Positions 34,094 to 42,651 of a DNA stretch of 64,000 nucleotides are shown piece by piece (within the stretch, counting starts at the first letter, position 1; every line of letters begins with the position of its first letter). The DNA is taken from assembly GCA_965370045.1 (NCBI GenBank), contig CBDUSI010000007.1, forward strand, positions 1 through 64,000, written 5' to 3'. A program made the position numbers and the translations under genes. Source of the DNA: CAZONU01 sp965370045 (GTDB lineage Bacteria > Planctomycetota > SZUA-567 > JAKLDR01). Under the pieces are notes generated by a model. That model was given only the letters and a program-made list of their open reading frames with translations, did not search any database and had not been told where the DNA came from.

Positions 34094-35040
34094 TGTCCCG
34101 TCTCCCCGGCGCCCCTGCCGATGATGGTCATGAAGGCGTCTTCAAGGGTCGGGGTGACCGTGGCGATTTCCAGGACTTCGAGCCCCCGCGTCTCGGCAAA
34201 GGCGGTGAGTTGCCCCACGGCGGCATGTATGCCGGTCACTTCCAGCCGCCACGCGCTTTCTACACGGGTCGCTGACCGGACCGCCGGGCATGCCCGGGAC
34301 AGTTCCGCTTCTCCCACGTCGCCGGACAGCTTCACGGAAAGGGCACTGGCCTTTTCCACGCGCTGCCGGACCTCGGCCGCGGTGCCTTCGGCAACGGTCT
34401 GGCCCTTGACCAGGATGAGCACCCGGTCGCAGAGGGCTTCCGCCTCGGCCATGTTGTGTGTGGTCAGGAACACGGTGGTCCCGTCGCGGCGAATCTCGTC
34501 GATGAAGCAACGCAGCGCCCGGGCGCTGGGCACGTCCAGGCCGGCGGTGGGCTCGTCCAGGAAGACGACCTCCGGCGAATGGATCAGGGCCGCGGCTACG
34601 GTCAGCCGGCGCTTTATCCCGCGGGACAGCGCCCGAAAAGGGGCCTCCGCTTTGCCGGCTAGGTCGAAGCTCTCCAGAAGCTCGCCGGCTCTTATTTTTC
34701 GCGAGCGGCGGTCGAGGCCGTAGAGCTCGCCGAGATATTCCAGGTTTCTGCGACAGGTGAGCTCGGGATAGAGGTTGGACTCCTCCGGGACAACGCCGAT
34801 GAGTTGCTTGACGGCGACCGGGTCGCGGTCGATGTCCAGGCCGCAGATGCTCACCTCGCCGGCGTCGCGTCGCAGCAGGCCGCAGAGAATGTTGATCGTG
34901 GTGGTCTTGCCCGCGCCGTTGGGGCCGAGGTAAGCGAAGATGTGGCCTTTCAATACGTCGAACGACACTCCCCCAAGTGCCTCCAACGCTCCGTAGCGCT
35001 TGGCAAGATTCCTTACTGTGACAACTGATGGCTCGTTCAT
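34090..35040 (-). CDS. ABC-2 exporter ATP-binding protein
   Basis: 316 aa from ATG 35040. Walker A is GPNGAGKTTT and Walker B is VVFLDEPTAGLD. The signature is altered to LSRGIKRRL (consensus LSGGQ), as is often seen in DrrA/CcmA-like exporters. H-loop is LTTHN. It is coupled to the permease by a 4-bp overlap. Confidence 0.92.
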   Translation of the reverse strand: MNEPSVVTVRNLAKRYGALEALGGVSFDVLKGHIFAYLGPNGAGKTTTINILCGLLRRDAGEVSICGLDIDRDPVAVKQLIGVVPEESNLYPELTCRRNLEYLGELYGLDRRSRKIRAGELLESFDLAGKAEAPFRALSRGIKRRLTVAAALIHSPEVVFLDEPTAGLDVPSARALRCFIDEIRRDGTTVFLTTHNMAEAEALCDRVLILVKGQTVAEGTAAEVRQRVEKASALSVKLSGDVGEAELSRACPAVRSATRVESAWRLEVTGIHAAVGQLTAFAETRGLEVLEIATVTPTLEDAFMTIIGRGAGETGQ

Positions 35041-35084
35041 AATTCGTCTCTTCGGCAAGGATCGCTCCAGAAGCCTGTTCCCAT

Positions 35085-35405
35085 TCACACCGAGACCACC
35101 TTGTCCGAATCCCGGACGATCTCGTATTGGTCCTTGAGTGTCGACAGCGGGCAGACCTCCGACCCTTCGGAATCGCGCAGCTTCAAGCAAGCCCCGCAGG
35201 CGAGGAAGTGCCCTCCCGCGTCCAGAACTTTCTGCGCCTGAGCTTTCACGTTAAACTTGGAATCCTCGACATGGTCGATTTCCACGCCCCTGCCCGAGAG
35301 GAAGATGCGCACCTCGTCACCTTGTTCCAGGCTGTATAGCGCCAAGCGCAGAGCGTTGAAAACGGTTTCCGGGTCGGTCTGGGTAATAATCATGCCGAGT
35401 TTCAT
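35085..35405 (-). CDS. DsrE-family protein
   Basis: 106 aa, MKLGMIITQTDPETVFNALRLA, matching the DsrE/DsrF fold with a Cys pair in ACGACLKLR at about residues 71-74. The other Cys (EVCPLS) is near 84. DsrE-like proteins carry sulfur as a persulfide. It sits between the small Cys/His-repeat protein and the exporter genes. Confidence 0.8.
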   Translation of the reverse strand: MKLGMIITQTDPETVFNALRLALYSLEQGDEVRIFLSGRGVEIDHVEDSKFNVKAQAQKVLDAGGHFLACGACLKLRDSEGSEVCPLSTLKDQYEIVRDSDKVVSV

Positions 35406-35430
35406 CAGCCCACATCCTCTCTTCGATCAG

Positions 35431-35670
35431 CTACCCTTCTTGGGGCTCGCACGGATGCTCCTTCTCGTCGCCGTGGCACTCGCGTATCTGTTCGGGCGAG
35501 CACTCGCCGGGCTTGCCTTTGAGCTTCTCCGGGTGCTCGCAGCCCTCGGTCTCCACGCAGGGGTGCTCCTTCACGTCCCCGTGGCACTTCTTGACCTGCT
35601 CGGGGGAGCATTTCTCGGGCTTATCGACCAGCTCCTCGGGCTTCTGGCATTCCTTCTTCTCGCCACACAT
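35431..35670 (-). CDS. Small tandem-repeat Cys/His protein
   Basis: 79 aa from ATG 35670 with GGAAAGGAG upstream. After MCGEKKE there are two repeats of about 36 residues: CQKPEEL...CSPEQVKKCHGDVKEHPC and CEHPEKL...CSPEQIRECHGDEKEHPC. Each has four Cys and two His, plus many Lys and Glu. The protein looks like a soluble metal-binding (metallothionein-like) chaperone or sensor. I do not recognise a characterised family. Confidence 0.75.
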   Translation of the reverse strand: MCGEKKECQKPEELVDKPEKCSPEQVKKCHGDVKEHPCVETEGCEHPEKLKGKPGECSPEQIRECHGDEKEHPCEPQEG

Positions 35671-35723
35671 GAGACATCTCCTTTCCCGCGCAGCATGGCG
35701 CGGCTGTTTGGCGCTATCCCACG

Positions 35724-35999
35724 CTACGTTCCCAAGAGACTTTCGGCTGCTTTCTTCCACTTCGCAAGGGTCTTCTCATTCAGGCGGTAATGGACGTAGT
35801 AGCCCCGCTTGTCGGGTATCACCAGGTCCGCGTCCCGGAGCACGCGCAGATGCTGCGAGACCGCTCCCTGGGTGACGTCCAGGCGGGCCGACAGTGCCCC
35901 CACGCACAACGGGCGCTTCTTCAGCAGTTGGACTATGTGGACCCGCGTATCCACCGACAGGGCCTTGAAGATGCGAGCCAGGTTAGCGGCCTCGGCCAT
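35724..35999 (-). CDS. ArsR-family transcriptional repressor
   Basis: 91 aa from ATG 35999 with AGGGTGG before it; a longer frame from 36056 would run through the operator and is rejected. The winged HTH is LSARLDVTQGAVSQHLRVLRD. There is one Cys (PLCVGAL), in the helix where some ArsR members bind metal. It is first in the minus-strand operon that continues with the Cys/His-repeat protein, DsrE and the ABC-2 exporter. Confidence 0.88.
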   Translation of the reverse strand: MAEAANLARIFKALSVDTRVHIVQLLKKRPLCVGALSARLDVTQGAVSQHLRVLRDADLVIPDKRGYYVHYRLNEKTLAKWKKAAESLLGT

Positions 36000-36011
36000 G
36001 CTTCCACCCTC

Positions 36012-36027
36012 ATTAGCGTCTGCTAAT
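36012..36027 (-). promoter_or_regulatory. ArsR-type operator palindrome
   Basis: ATTAGC-GTCT-GCTAAT is a perfect inverted repeat 12 bp before the ArsR start codon. A minus-strand TTGACA (36051-36056) followed by an AT-rich stretch lies just upstream, so bound repressor would block the promoter. Autoregulation is inferred. Confidence 0.6.
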
Positions 36028-36172
36028 ACACTAATATAATCATCGTGCCCTGTCAAATGGACAATTCAGGAATCCCGCGGGCGTCGGCCTGGGCCCGCTG
36101 CCCGCTCTGAGGACATCCCATCTCCAAGCGCTCCATTTGAGTTCCGCAATCACTCCCTACCGGAGGTTCATC

Positions 36173-36292
36173 ATGCCCTACCGTCGTTGGTTTCTGGCCG
36201 AGCGGCGGCTACTCAAGCTGCCGCTACCCAGAGTCGTGCACCTTCTCAGCGACAACCACAAGACACATATATCCATTAGGCGGCGCCGATAG
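36173..36292 (+). CDS. Possible 39-aa basic small protein
   Basis: ATG 36173 follows CGGAGG at a good distance and opens a frame rich in Arg and Leu (MPYRRWFLAERRLLKLPLP) that ends at TAG. There is no similarity that I recognise. It lies alone in the 36028-36401 gap, which otherwise shows nothing. It could be a chance frame with a chance ribosome site. Confidence 0.25.
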   Translation: MPYRRWFLAERRLLKLPLPRVVHLLSDNHKTHISIRRRR

Positions 36293-36401
36293 TCGGTCAG
36301 TAGCAGACGCTTGCCCGCCAGGTGTTTTTTTCAGCGGCTCCTTCTCACGAAGTTAGCGGTAGGCGAAACAATGGTGCGCTCCGATATTTGTGCACTACGG
36401 C

Positions 36402-36776
36402 TCAGAACTGCCCGGTTCTTAGCATCACGAGGGTACAGGCCTCCTCGGTGCGGATCCCGTGCTCTTCCAGCGCAGTGCGCAGTTGAGGGTTCTCCGCGCC
36501 GGGATTGAAGATCACCCGCTTGGGAGCGAGGCGGAGTATGTCATCCGCGAGCTGCGACGATACGTCGCTCGAGACGTACACTGTCAGCGTGTGAACCTTC
36601 TCGGTTACGTCCGACAGCTTGTGGATGACGGGCAGGCTCTCGATGGTCTCCAACGCCTGGCGGACAGGTATGACGCGGTACCCGTGTTCGACCAGGAGCC
36701 GCACCGCCTGGTTGGAGTATCTTTCCCGCTTTGGACTGGCCCCCAGAACTGCTACGGTATCATTCTGTCCGTTCAT
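36402..36776 (-). CDS. CoA-binding domain protein (YccU-like)
   Basis: 124 aa with a Rossmann CoA-binding pattern (VAVLGASPKRERYSNQAV, VIPVRQALETIESLPV, VIFNPGAENPQL). Matches the small stand-alone CoA-binding proteins. No partner genes are evident; the neighbours are a flavin-type protein and the ArsR operon. Confidence 0.82.
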   Translation of the reverse strand: MNGQNDTVAVLGASPKRERYSNQAVRLLVEHGYRVIPVRQALETIESLPVIHKLSDVTEKVHTLTVYVSSDVSSQLADDILRLAPKRVIFNPGAENPQLRTALEEHGIRTEEACTLVMLRTGQF

Positions 36777-36832
36777 TAGGCCGAACCCTTGCTTCCTCTG
36801 CGATCTGCCCCCAGGAGGCGCTTTATCAGTGC

Positions 36833-37210
36833 CTAGAGGAATTTCTCGGCTCCAGAGTACACCTCCTCGGTCTTCATGGCAACCGCAGCGTGGCCGGGAT
36901 GCTTAGCCGGGTTCCACTTCTTCATGTCGTCAAAGACCCCGCCGCTCCGGTGATACTCGATCGACCCCTTTACCTGAAAGGCTTTGTTCTCGCTGCTCAT
37001 GAACAGCAGTGAGCCCTTGCTGCCCGCAAGAATGTTCTTTCTCGTCTTGTCGAAGTAGTTGTCCGCGACCACCAGGGTCTCGTCGTCGAACTTGCCGACG
37101 CAGGTTACGTAGATGATATTCGGCACGCCGCCCGCGTCCACCGTGGCTAGTATGGCCGGACCTTTGCGATCTTCCCATGCTCTAACAACTGCCTCGGGCA
37201 ATGCTGTCAT
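36833..37210 (-). CDS. Pyridoxamine-5'-phosphate-oxidase-like flavin-binding protein
   Basis: 125 aa. The split-barrel pattern (GPAILATVDAGGVPNIIYVTCVGKF, NAFQVKG-like KAFQVKGSIEY) fits the PNPOx-like FMN-binding group. Small stand-alone members are common in anaerobes, usually with unknown substrate. A 7-bp hairpin (GGGCCGC/GCGGCCC, 37253-37270) lies upstream. Confidence 0.78.
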   Translation of the reverse strand: MTALPEAVVRAWEDRKGPAILATVDAGGVPNIIYVTCVGKFDDETLVVADNYFDKTRKNILAGSKGSLLFMSSENKAFQVKGSIEYHRSGGVFDDMKKWNPAKHPGHAAVAMKTEEVYSGAEKFL

Positions 37211-37460
37211 CGCTGGCTTCTCCTTTCCCGACAGTTCCCAGATGACTCCTCCGGGCCGCCCATGCGGCCCTCACGGGGTGCTTCCGTCGCAAACTCTCAG
37301 CACTTCCTATCCATGCACATTATAACCGCAGACTTCGTGAAGGGCAAGACCGAAGAATCCGGGCTGCCAGTGGGCGCGGAGCTACCGCGCGGTGACGAGG
37401 CGAGGAGAACTGCCACGGCGGCTACAGCGAGCGCGAACACGTTCTCCAGGAACACGACCA

Positions 37461-37670
37461 ACCGGCGCACAGATGTTCCCACGGATTCCTCTCGAGGCGG
37501 GCCAAGACTCCACGGCCTTCTGCAAGAGGCTGCTCCGAGAGGCCGAGGTCTCGACGTCGCCCGGGATCACCTTCAGCCCGACGGGCGAGGAGCACCTGCG
37601 GATGTCCTTCTGCATCTCCCATGAGGAGATCGACAAGGTATTCGACAGGATCGAAGCGTACTGCAAGTAG
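37461..37670 (+). pseudogene. C-terminal fragment of a class I/II aminotransferase
   Basis: The + frame ending in a TAG at 37670 encodes PTGAQMFPRIPL, STAFCKRLLREAEVSTSPG, TGEEHLRMSFC and IDKVFDRIEAY. These match the last ~70 residues of PLP aminotransferases, which are normally ~390 aa. The remainder of the gene, including the PLP lysine, is absent. There is no ribosome site at the internal ATG 37473. It is a relic of deletion or of a rearrangement next to the C1 island. Confidence 0.72.
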
Positions 37671-37830
37671 CGCTTGATCCGCGGCACGGCCACGGCAGGA
37701 CGTGTATCTAGGGCGGGGCCGCGGAAGGCGCCGGTTAAGGGCAACTTGGCGCGCGGGGGGCAGCGCATCCACCGGTGCAGGCCGCCGGAGCGGCTCCGGG
37801 CCGGCCAGCTGGGAAAGTCGACATTCGCCC

Positions 37831-37859
37831 TTGCGCATATATTGAGCACCGCATATAAT
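37831..37859 (+). promoter_or_regulatory. Sigma-70-type promoter with repeated GCATATA for the second ArsR gene
   Basis: TTGCGC at 37831-37836 and TATAAT at 37854-37859 have 17-bp spacing. GCATATA occurs twice, once overlapping the -35 end and once at the -10, which could be repressor half-sites in direct arrangement. Start would be near 37866. Confidence 0.6.
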
Positions 37860-37886
37860 GCCATGGGGACGGGAAAGGAGCAGTCA

Positions 37887-38264
37887 GTGGAAACCGAAAG
37901 GATATCCGATTACGCCCGCTTGCTTCGGATCATCGCTCATCCGACCCGCTTGATGATCCTGGCGGAACTGATGAAGGGAACGAAGTGCGTCAACGACATC
38001 CGCGACCTGCTGGAGGTACCCCAGCCGAACGTGTCGCAGCATCTGGCCGTGCTCAAAGAGAACGGGCTTGTGGCCGCCCGCAAGGACGGCGTCTCTCGCT
38101 GCTACTACCTCTCCAAGCCCGGGTTGGTGGAAGGCCTCTTCGCGGCCCTTAAGCGCGCAGACCCTGCGCGCAATGATGTGACTTCGCCCCAGGAGAACCA
38201 GCGAAAGGCTTCCCGGACACCTCCCGGCAGGCGCAGGGCTCCAGCGAAACCTCACACCAGGTAG
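37887..38264 (+). CDS. ArsR-family transcriptional regulator
   Basis: 125 aa from GTG 37887 with GGAAAGGAG at 37872-37880; ATG 37863 is an alternative without a ribosome site. The wHTH is IRDLLEVPQPNVSQHLAVLKENG, and a Cys lies at KGTKCVND. The tail is basic (RRRAPAKPHTR). It precedes metV by 24 bp and may control the folate/C1 genes. Confidence 0.87.
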   Translation: METERISDYARLLRIIAHPTRLMILAELMKGTKCVNDIRDLLEVPQPNVSQHLAVLKENGLVAARKDGVSRCYYLSKPGLVEGLFAALKRADPARNDVTSPQENQRKASRTPPGRRRAPAKPHTR

Positions 38265-38288
38265 GCGGATCGAGAAGGAGGAGCGGGC

Positions 38289-39044
38289 ATGCACGCCACC
38301 ATCCAGAAGTCGTTAGATGAGATACTCGGCTTTCTCGATAAAGGCGAGAAGGTCTTCGTCCTAGGATGCAGCAATTGCGCCGCCAAGTGCAAGTCGGGCG
38401 GAGAGACGGAAACACGAGCGATGAAGGAGCGCCTGGAGGCCCGGGGCGTGGAGGTCACCGGATGGGCGGCGCCTCCCGACGGCGGCTCCCTCTGCAAGCT
38501 CTCAGCGACCCGGGAGCTTCTTGGCGGGGATTACAGAGAACAGGTGCTGGCGGCGGACTCCTTCCTTATTCTGGCCTGCGGCCAGGGGATCCACACGGTC
38601 ATAGACGCCACCGACGGCGGCCGCGTGCATCCCGGGTGCGACACTATATTCGGCGGCGAGACCATTTCGGATGACTTCATCACCGAGTACTGCTCGCTGT
38701 GCGGCGAGTGCATTGTGGAGCACACCGGCGGGCTCTGCCCGCTGACCCTCTGCGCCAAGGGACTGCTCAACGGGCCCTGTGGCGGGGCCAGCGAGGGCAA
38801 GTGCGAGGTTTCCAAGGACCGCGACTGCGGCTGGCATCTGATCTACGAGAGGCTGAAGGCGCTCGACAGGCTCGACCTCCTGCGCGCCTACCGGGCCCCC
38901 AAGGATCATTTGAGATCCGGCAGCCCGCGCAGCCTGACCATGACGGGGAAGAAGGCCGACTTCGCCTTCGTCAACGAGGCGGTTTCCGCCTGGTCCGGAA
39001 CCGAGGGGGAGGATTCCAAGCCGTCCCCGGGGAGTCAGAAATGA
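38289..39044 (+). CDS. metV: MetV-like methylenetetrahydrofolate reductase partner subunit
   Basis: 251 aa. It matches the Zn/FeS-type partner of MetF in acetogens: GCSNCAAKCKSGG at the N-terminus, CGQGIH mid-protein, and a Cys-rich C-terminal region (CSLCGECIVEHTGGLCPLTLC, broken by other residues, then GPCGGASEGKCE). It overlaps metF by 4 bp (ATGA). MetV relays electrons to MetF in the methyl branch of the Wood-Ljungdahl pathway. Confidence 0.85.
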   Translation: MHATIQKSLDEILGFLDKGEKVFVLGCSNCAAKCKSGGETETRAMKERLEARGVEVTGWAAPPDGGSLCKLSATRELLGGDYREQVLAADSFLILACGQGIHTVIDATDGGRVHPGCDTIFGGETISDDFITEYCSLCGECIVEHTGGLCPLTLCAKGLLNGPCGGASEGKCEVSKDRDCGWHLIYERLKALDRLDLLRAYRAPKDHLRSGSPRSLTMTGKKADFAFVNEAVSAWSGTEGEDSKPSPGSQK

Positions 39045-39916
39045 AGCTCTCGGCGCTGTTCGGACAGGGCAAATTCGTGGTCACCGGCGAGGTCGGCCCC
39101 GGCAAGAGCGCCAGCGCGGCGGGGACGATCGAGGGCGCTCGCCTGATGGCCGGCTCCGTGGACGCGGTGAACGTCACCGACAACCAGAGCGCGGTCATGC
39201 GGCTTGGGTCCCTGGCGGTGTGCCGGCTCTTGAAGGAGGCCGGCATTGAGCCCGTGTTCCAGCTCACCTGCCGGGACCGCAACCGGATCGCCCTGCAGTC
39301 CGACCTCCTCTCCGCGGCCGCGCTGGGCGTTGAGAACACGCTGCTTCTGACCGGGGACCACATGGTTCTGGGGGACCATGCCCAGGCCAAGAAGGTGTTC
39401 GATCTCGACTCCGTCCAGCTTATCGCGGCGGCAAAGGGCCTGAACGGAGGCCGTGACCTGGCCGGACACGATCTGGAGTCGAGCCCGGATCTGTGCATCG
39501 GAGCGGTCGTCAACCCCGGATCGGATGAGATCGAAACCCAGCTCCTCAAGATGGAGAAGAAGATCGCGGCCGGCGCGGAGTTCTTCCAGACGCAAGCCGT
39601 GTACGAGCCGGCGGTCTTCGAAAGCTTCATGAAGGGCGCGAGCCGGTTCGGCGTACCCGTGATGGTGGGCATAGTCCCTCTGAAATCCGCCGGCATGGCC
39701 CGGTACATGACAACTAATGTGGCCGGCATCCGCGTTCCAGACCCCATGATCAAGCGCATGGCAGACACTCCCAAGGGAGACCGCAAGAAGGTGTCCGCGG
39801 AAATCGCAGCGGACCTGGTCAGGCAGACGAAGGGGCTCTGCCAGGGAATCCACCTCATGCCCTTGGGCTGGGACGATCTGGTCCCCGAGATCGTCAGCGC
39901 CTCAGAGATAAGGTAG
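39041..39916 (+). CDS. metF: Methylenetetrahydrofolate reductase MetF
   Basis: 291 aa with the MetF TIM-barrel pattern (VVTGEVGPGKS, DAVNVTDNQ, LQLTCRD-like FQLTCRDRNR, LLLTGDHMVLG). The C-terminal catalytic region ends GIHLMPLGWDD. It reduces methylene-THF to methyl-THF. ATG at 39041 overlaps the metV stop, so the two subunits are made together. Confidence 0.92.
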   Translation: MKLSALFGQGKFVVTGEVGPGKSASAAGTIEGARLMAGSVDAVNVTDNQSAVMRLGSLAVCRLLKEAGIEPVFQLTCRDRNRIALQSDLLSAAALGVENTLLLTGDHMVLGDHAQAKKVFDLDSVQLIAAAKGLNGGRDLAGHDLESSPDLCIGAVVNPGSDEIETQLLKMEKKIAAGAEFFQTQAVYEPAVFESFMKGASRFGVPVMVGIVPLKSAGMARYMTTNVAGIRVPDPMIKRMADTPKGDRKKVSAEIAADLVRQTKGLCQGIHLMPLGWDDLVPEIVSASEIR

Positions 39917-39935
39917 ACCAGCGCCCGGGAGCGAC

Positions 39936-40802
39936 TTGCTGAAAGGGGAAGCAGGGATCACGCGTCAACAGCTGCCGCGCACCACCGAGCCCAGTTTTGC
40001 GGTCTTTGATCGCGAGGCTGCGCGCTATGATGCCTGGTTCGAGTCCGAGCGCGGGCGGGCGCTGTTCGAGTCGGAGGTGCACTGCCTGCGGCAGGTGAGC
40101 GCCGGCCTCCCTCGGCCCTGGCTCGATGTAGGAGTCGGGACGGGACGCTTTGCCCAGGCCCTGGGGATCGATATGGGTGTGGACCCGGCGCCCAGCGCGC
40201 TTCGGTACGCTGACAAGCGAGACGTGAAGGTGCTTCCGAGCTTGGGAGAGGCGCTGCCCTTCGGGGACGGGGAGTTCGGGGCCGTGTTCATCATCGTTAC
40301 GCTCTGCTTCGCGGACGACCCTGCCGCGCTCCTGCGCGAGGCCCGGCGGGTCGTCAGCAAAGAGGGCAGCGTGGTGCTGGGGATCGTGCCCGCGGAGAGC
40401 TCCTGGGGCCGCTTCTACAGGGAGCGGGCGGCGGTCGGGCACCTCTTCTACTCGCAGGCGAGGTTCTTTACGCTCGCCGAACTCGCGCAGCTGGCCCGCG
40501 GCGCGGGCCTGCGCCCCGAGCGTTCAGCTTCGACTCTCTTCCAGGAGCCGGGCCGCAGCCAGTACGAGGTCGAGCCCCCACGCGAAGATGAGGACGGGAG
40601 TGCCGGTTTCGTGGCGATGCTCTGCCGCCGTGAAGGGGAAGCCGCCGGCAAGGGAACCGAGCGTCTCATTTGCATGACGGACAACGTGGAGGTTTCCGGG
40701 GAGGATCCACACTGCCAGCACCCCTCCAGCCAGTGCCGGTTCCGCGAACTATGCCTGGTGACGGAAGCCATCCGGGCCCGGGAGAGGGACGAACATGGCT
40801 AG
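39936..40802 (+). CDS. Class I SAM-dependent methyltransferase with Cys-rich tail
   Basis: 288 aa from TTG 39936 with GGGAG upstream. The SAM motif is WLDVGVGTGRFAQALG and motif II is LPFGDGEFGAVFIIVTLCF. A C-terminal tail of about 45 residues has Cys and His (ICMTDN, DPHCQHPSSQCRFRELC), possibly a metal or FeS site. The substrate is unknown. It overlaps the DUF1638 gene by 8 bp. Confidence 0.8.
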   Translation: MLKGEAGITRQQLPRTTEPSFAVFDREAARYDAWFESERGRALFESEVHCLRQVSAGLPRPWLDVGVGTGRFAQALGIDMGVDPAPSALRYADKRDVKVLPSLGEALPFGDGEFGAVFIIVTLCFADDPAALLREARRVVSKEGSVVLGIVPAESSWGRFYRERAAVGHLFYSQARFFTLAELAQLARGAGLRPERSASTLFQEPGRSQYEVEPPREDEDGSAGFVAMLCRREGEAAGKGTERLICMTDNVEVSGEDPHCQHPSSQCRFRELCLVTEAIRARERDEHG

Positions 40803-41412
40803 CTTCAAGGGGGTAAGCGTGGTGGCCTGCGGTACGATGCGGGCCGAGTTGCGGAAGCTGGCGGCGGACGGGTTCCTCGACGCCGGCGCGCTTCTCTTCA
40901 CCGCGCCGGGCCTCCACGAGTGGCAACGGGAGCTCGACAAGCAGCTTACCCGGCAACTCGAAAAGGCCAGGGAACATTCTGAGCGAGTCATCGTGGTCTA
41001 CGGCGAGCGCTGCTTCCTCGACCCCGCCGACGCTAGCCGAAACACCGATGCGCTGCTCAAGGAACGTGGGCCTCACTTTCGGAGAATCCGCGCCAAGACC
41101 TGCGTGGACATGCTGGCCGACGAAGAGGAACGCCGCCGCATCGCCGAGGGGCAGAAGGTCTACTGGCTGACCCCTGGCTGGATCACCCACTGGGACTACA
41201 TCTTCAAGGACTGGGACGAGGCCATGGCCAACGAGATGTTCCCGGCGCATGACAAAGCCATCGTTCTCGACGCCCTCGGCTACTTCGATGAACTCTCGGC
41301 GAGCAACCCGGAAAGGATCCTGGAGGTCGCGGACTGGATGAAGATACCGCTCGAGGCGCATTCAGTAGGACTGGAGCGCCTGAAGCAACTCTTGTCACAG
41401 CAGTTCGCCTGA
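40795..41412 (+). CDS. DUF1638 domain protein
   Basis: 205 aa: VACGTMRAEL, VVYGERCF, YWLTPGWITHW and IVLDALGYFDE are consistent with DUF1638. The family is often near corrinoid methyltransferases and their activators in methanogens and anaerobes, but has no established activity. Its place between a methyltransferase and a ferredoxin/URO-D set fits that pattern. Confidence 0.82.
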   Translation: MASFKGVSVVACGTMRAELRKLAADGFLDAGALLFTAPGLHEWQRELDKQLTRQLEKAREHSERVIVVYGERCFLDPADASRNTDALLKERGPHFRRIRAKTCVDMLADEEERRRIAEGQKVYWLTPGWITHWDYIFKDWDEAMANEMFPAHDKAIVLDALGYFDELSASNPERILEVADWMKIPLEAHSVGLERLKQLLSQQFA

Positions 41413-41513
41413 GCAGCCGTTAGACAAGGGGGACGCCTCGGCGGACAGGTTTACATACGACTTGCCCGAATACAGCGCGCGCATGCGGGCAAGCGTGGAA
41501 GGAGGGGCGAGAC

Positions 41514-41855
41514 ATGCCTTGGGTGAAGGAGGAGATGTGCACGGGATGCGGCACCTGCGTGGAGGAGTGCCCCGTCGGCGCGATAACCGTGGGAGAAGAT
41601 GCAGCGCGCATTGACGACGAGAAGTGCGTGCGCTGCGGCCGGTGCCACGACGTCTGTCCCGTGGAGGCCGTCCGTCATGACAGCGAACGGATCCCGCAGG
41701 AGGTGGAGGCTAAAATTCAGTGGGCCAGGAAGCTCATGGACCATTTCAAGACGGACGAGGAAAAGGCCGCGCTCCTGGAGCGACTGCGCAGGCACTTCAA
41801 CAAGGAGATGAAGGTGCTCCAGCAGACGTTGGAGCGCCTCGGGGAGTTGAATTGA
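41514..41855 (+). CDS. 2[4Fe-4S] ferredoxin with helical tail
   Basis: 113 aa. Two motifs CTGCGTCVEECPVG and CVRCGRCHDVCPVE occupy residues about 9-52. A helical tail of about 60 residues follows (ARKLMDHFKTDEEKAALLERL). It overlaps the radical SAM gene, suggesting that it supplies electrons for SAM cleavage. Confidence 0.9.
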   Translation: MPWVKEEMCTGCGTCVEECPVGAITVGEDAARIDDEKCVRCGRCHDVCPVEAVRHDSERIPQEVEAKIQWARKLMDHFKTDEEKAALLERLRRHFNKEMKVLQQTLERLGELN

Positions 41856-42637
41856 AGGAAGATGCCTTGAAGGCGCCCGCCGCCCAGAAAGTGGATTCGT
41901 TGCGGGCTGGAGGCGCGAAGCCCGACCTCGTGTTCCGCAGTGTTCTGCCCGTCACCATGGTGGACTTCCCCGGCAAGCTGGCCTACACGGTCTACACCAT
42001 GGGCTGCAACTTCCGCTGCCCCATCTGCCACAACCGCGAGCTGGCGCTCTCGCTCTCCGACGGGCTGCCGGAGCACGATGTCTCCTGGGTGCTGGGGGAG
42101 ATCGAGAAGAAGGACGGCTGGGTGGACGGCGTCTGCGTCACCGGCGGCGAGCCACTGCTGCACCCCGGCCTGCGCTCCGGGCTGGAGAGTTTCAAGGGCG
42201 CAGGCTTGGCGGTCAAGCTGGACACCAACGGATCCTTCCCTGCTGAACTCAAGAAGCTATTGGGCAGCGAGATCGTGGATTACGTGGCCATGGACGTCAA
42301 AGCGCCCTTGACCGAAGAGGAGTACTCCAGAGCCGCGGGCGTGCCCATGAACAGGTGGCTCGAGTCGCTGAAGGCCTCGGTGGAGGTAATCAAGGCCTCC
42401 GGCGTGGAGCATGAATTTCGCACCGTCTGCGTACCGGGGCTGCACTCGCCGGAGAGCATCGCCCGGATCGCCGAGGATCTCGCGCCTTGCAGCAAGTACG
42501 TGCTGAGCGCCTTCAGACCGGTGAACACCCTGGACCCGGAATACGAGCAGGTGCCGGCTCCGACGCCTGCCGAGATGTCGGGCTACCTTCAGGCGGCGCG
42601 CGCGCACCTGCCCGCGGCATCCATCGGGCACGAGTGA
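41852..42637 (+). CDS. Radical SAM protein, anaerobic NrdG/PflA-activase-like
   Basis: 261 aa from TTG 41852 overlapping the ferredoxin stop; TTG 41868 is also possible. The motif CNFRCPICHN lies near residue 51, with VTGGEPLLHP and VAMDVKAPL as in the group annotated as anaerobic ribonucleotide reductase-activating proteins. No glycyl-radical enzyme is nearby, so the natural substrate is unclear. Confidence 0.88.
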   Translation: MKEDALKAPAAQKVDSLRAGGAKPDLVFRSVLPVTMVDFPGKLAYTVYTMGCNFRCPICHNRELALSLSDGLPEHDVSWVLGEIEKKDGWVDGVCVTGGEPLLHPGLRSGLESFKGAGLAVKLDTNGSFPAELKKLLGSEIVDYVAMDVKAPLTEEEYSRAAGVPMNRWLESLKASVEVIKASGVEHEFRTVCVPGLHSPESIARIAEDLAPCSKYVLSAFRPVNTLDPEYEQVPAPTPAEMSGYLQAARAHLPAASIGHE

Positions 42638-42651
42638 AGGGGCAAGAGACG

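Noticed and set aside
35431..35670. CRISPR-like or satellite repeat
   Set aside because: The repetition is two coding repeats within one small gene; no spaced direct-repeat array occurs anywhere in the window.
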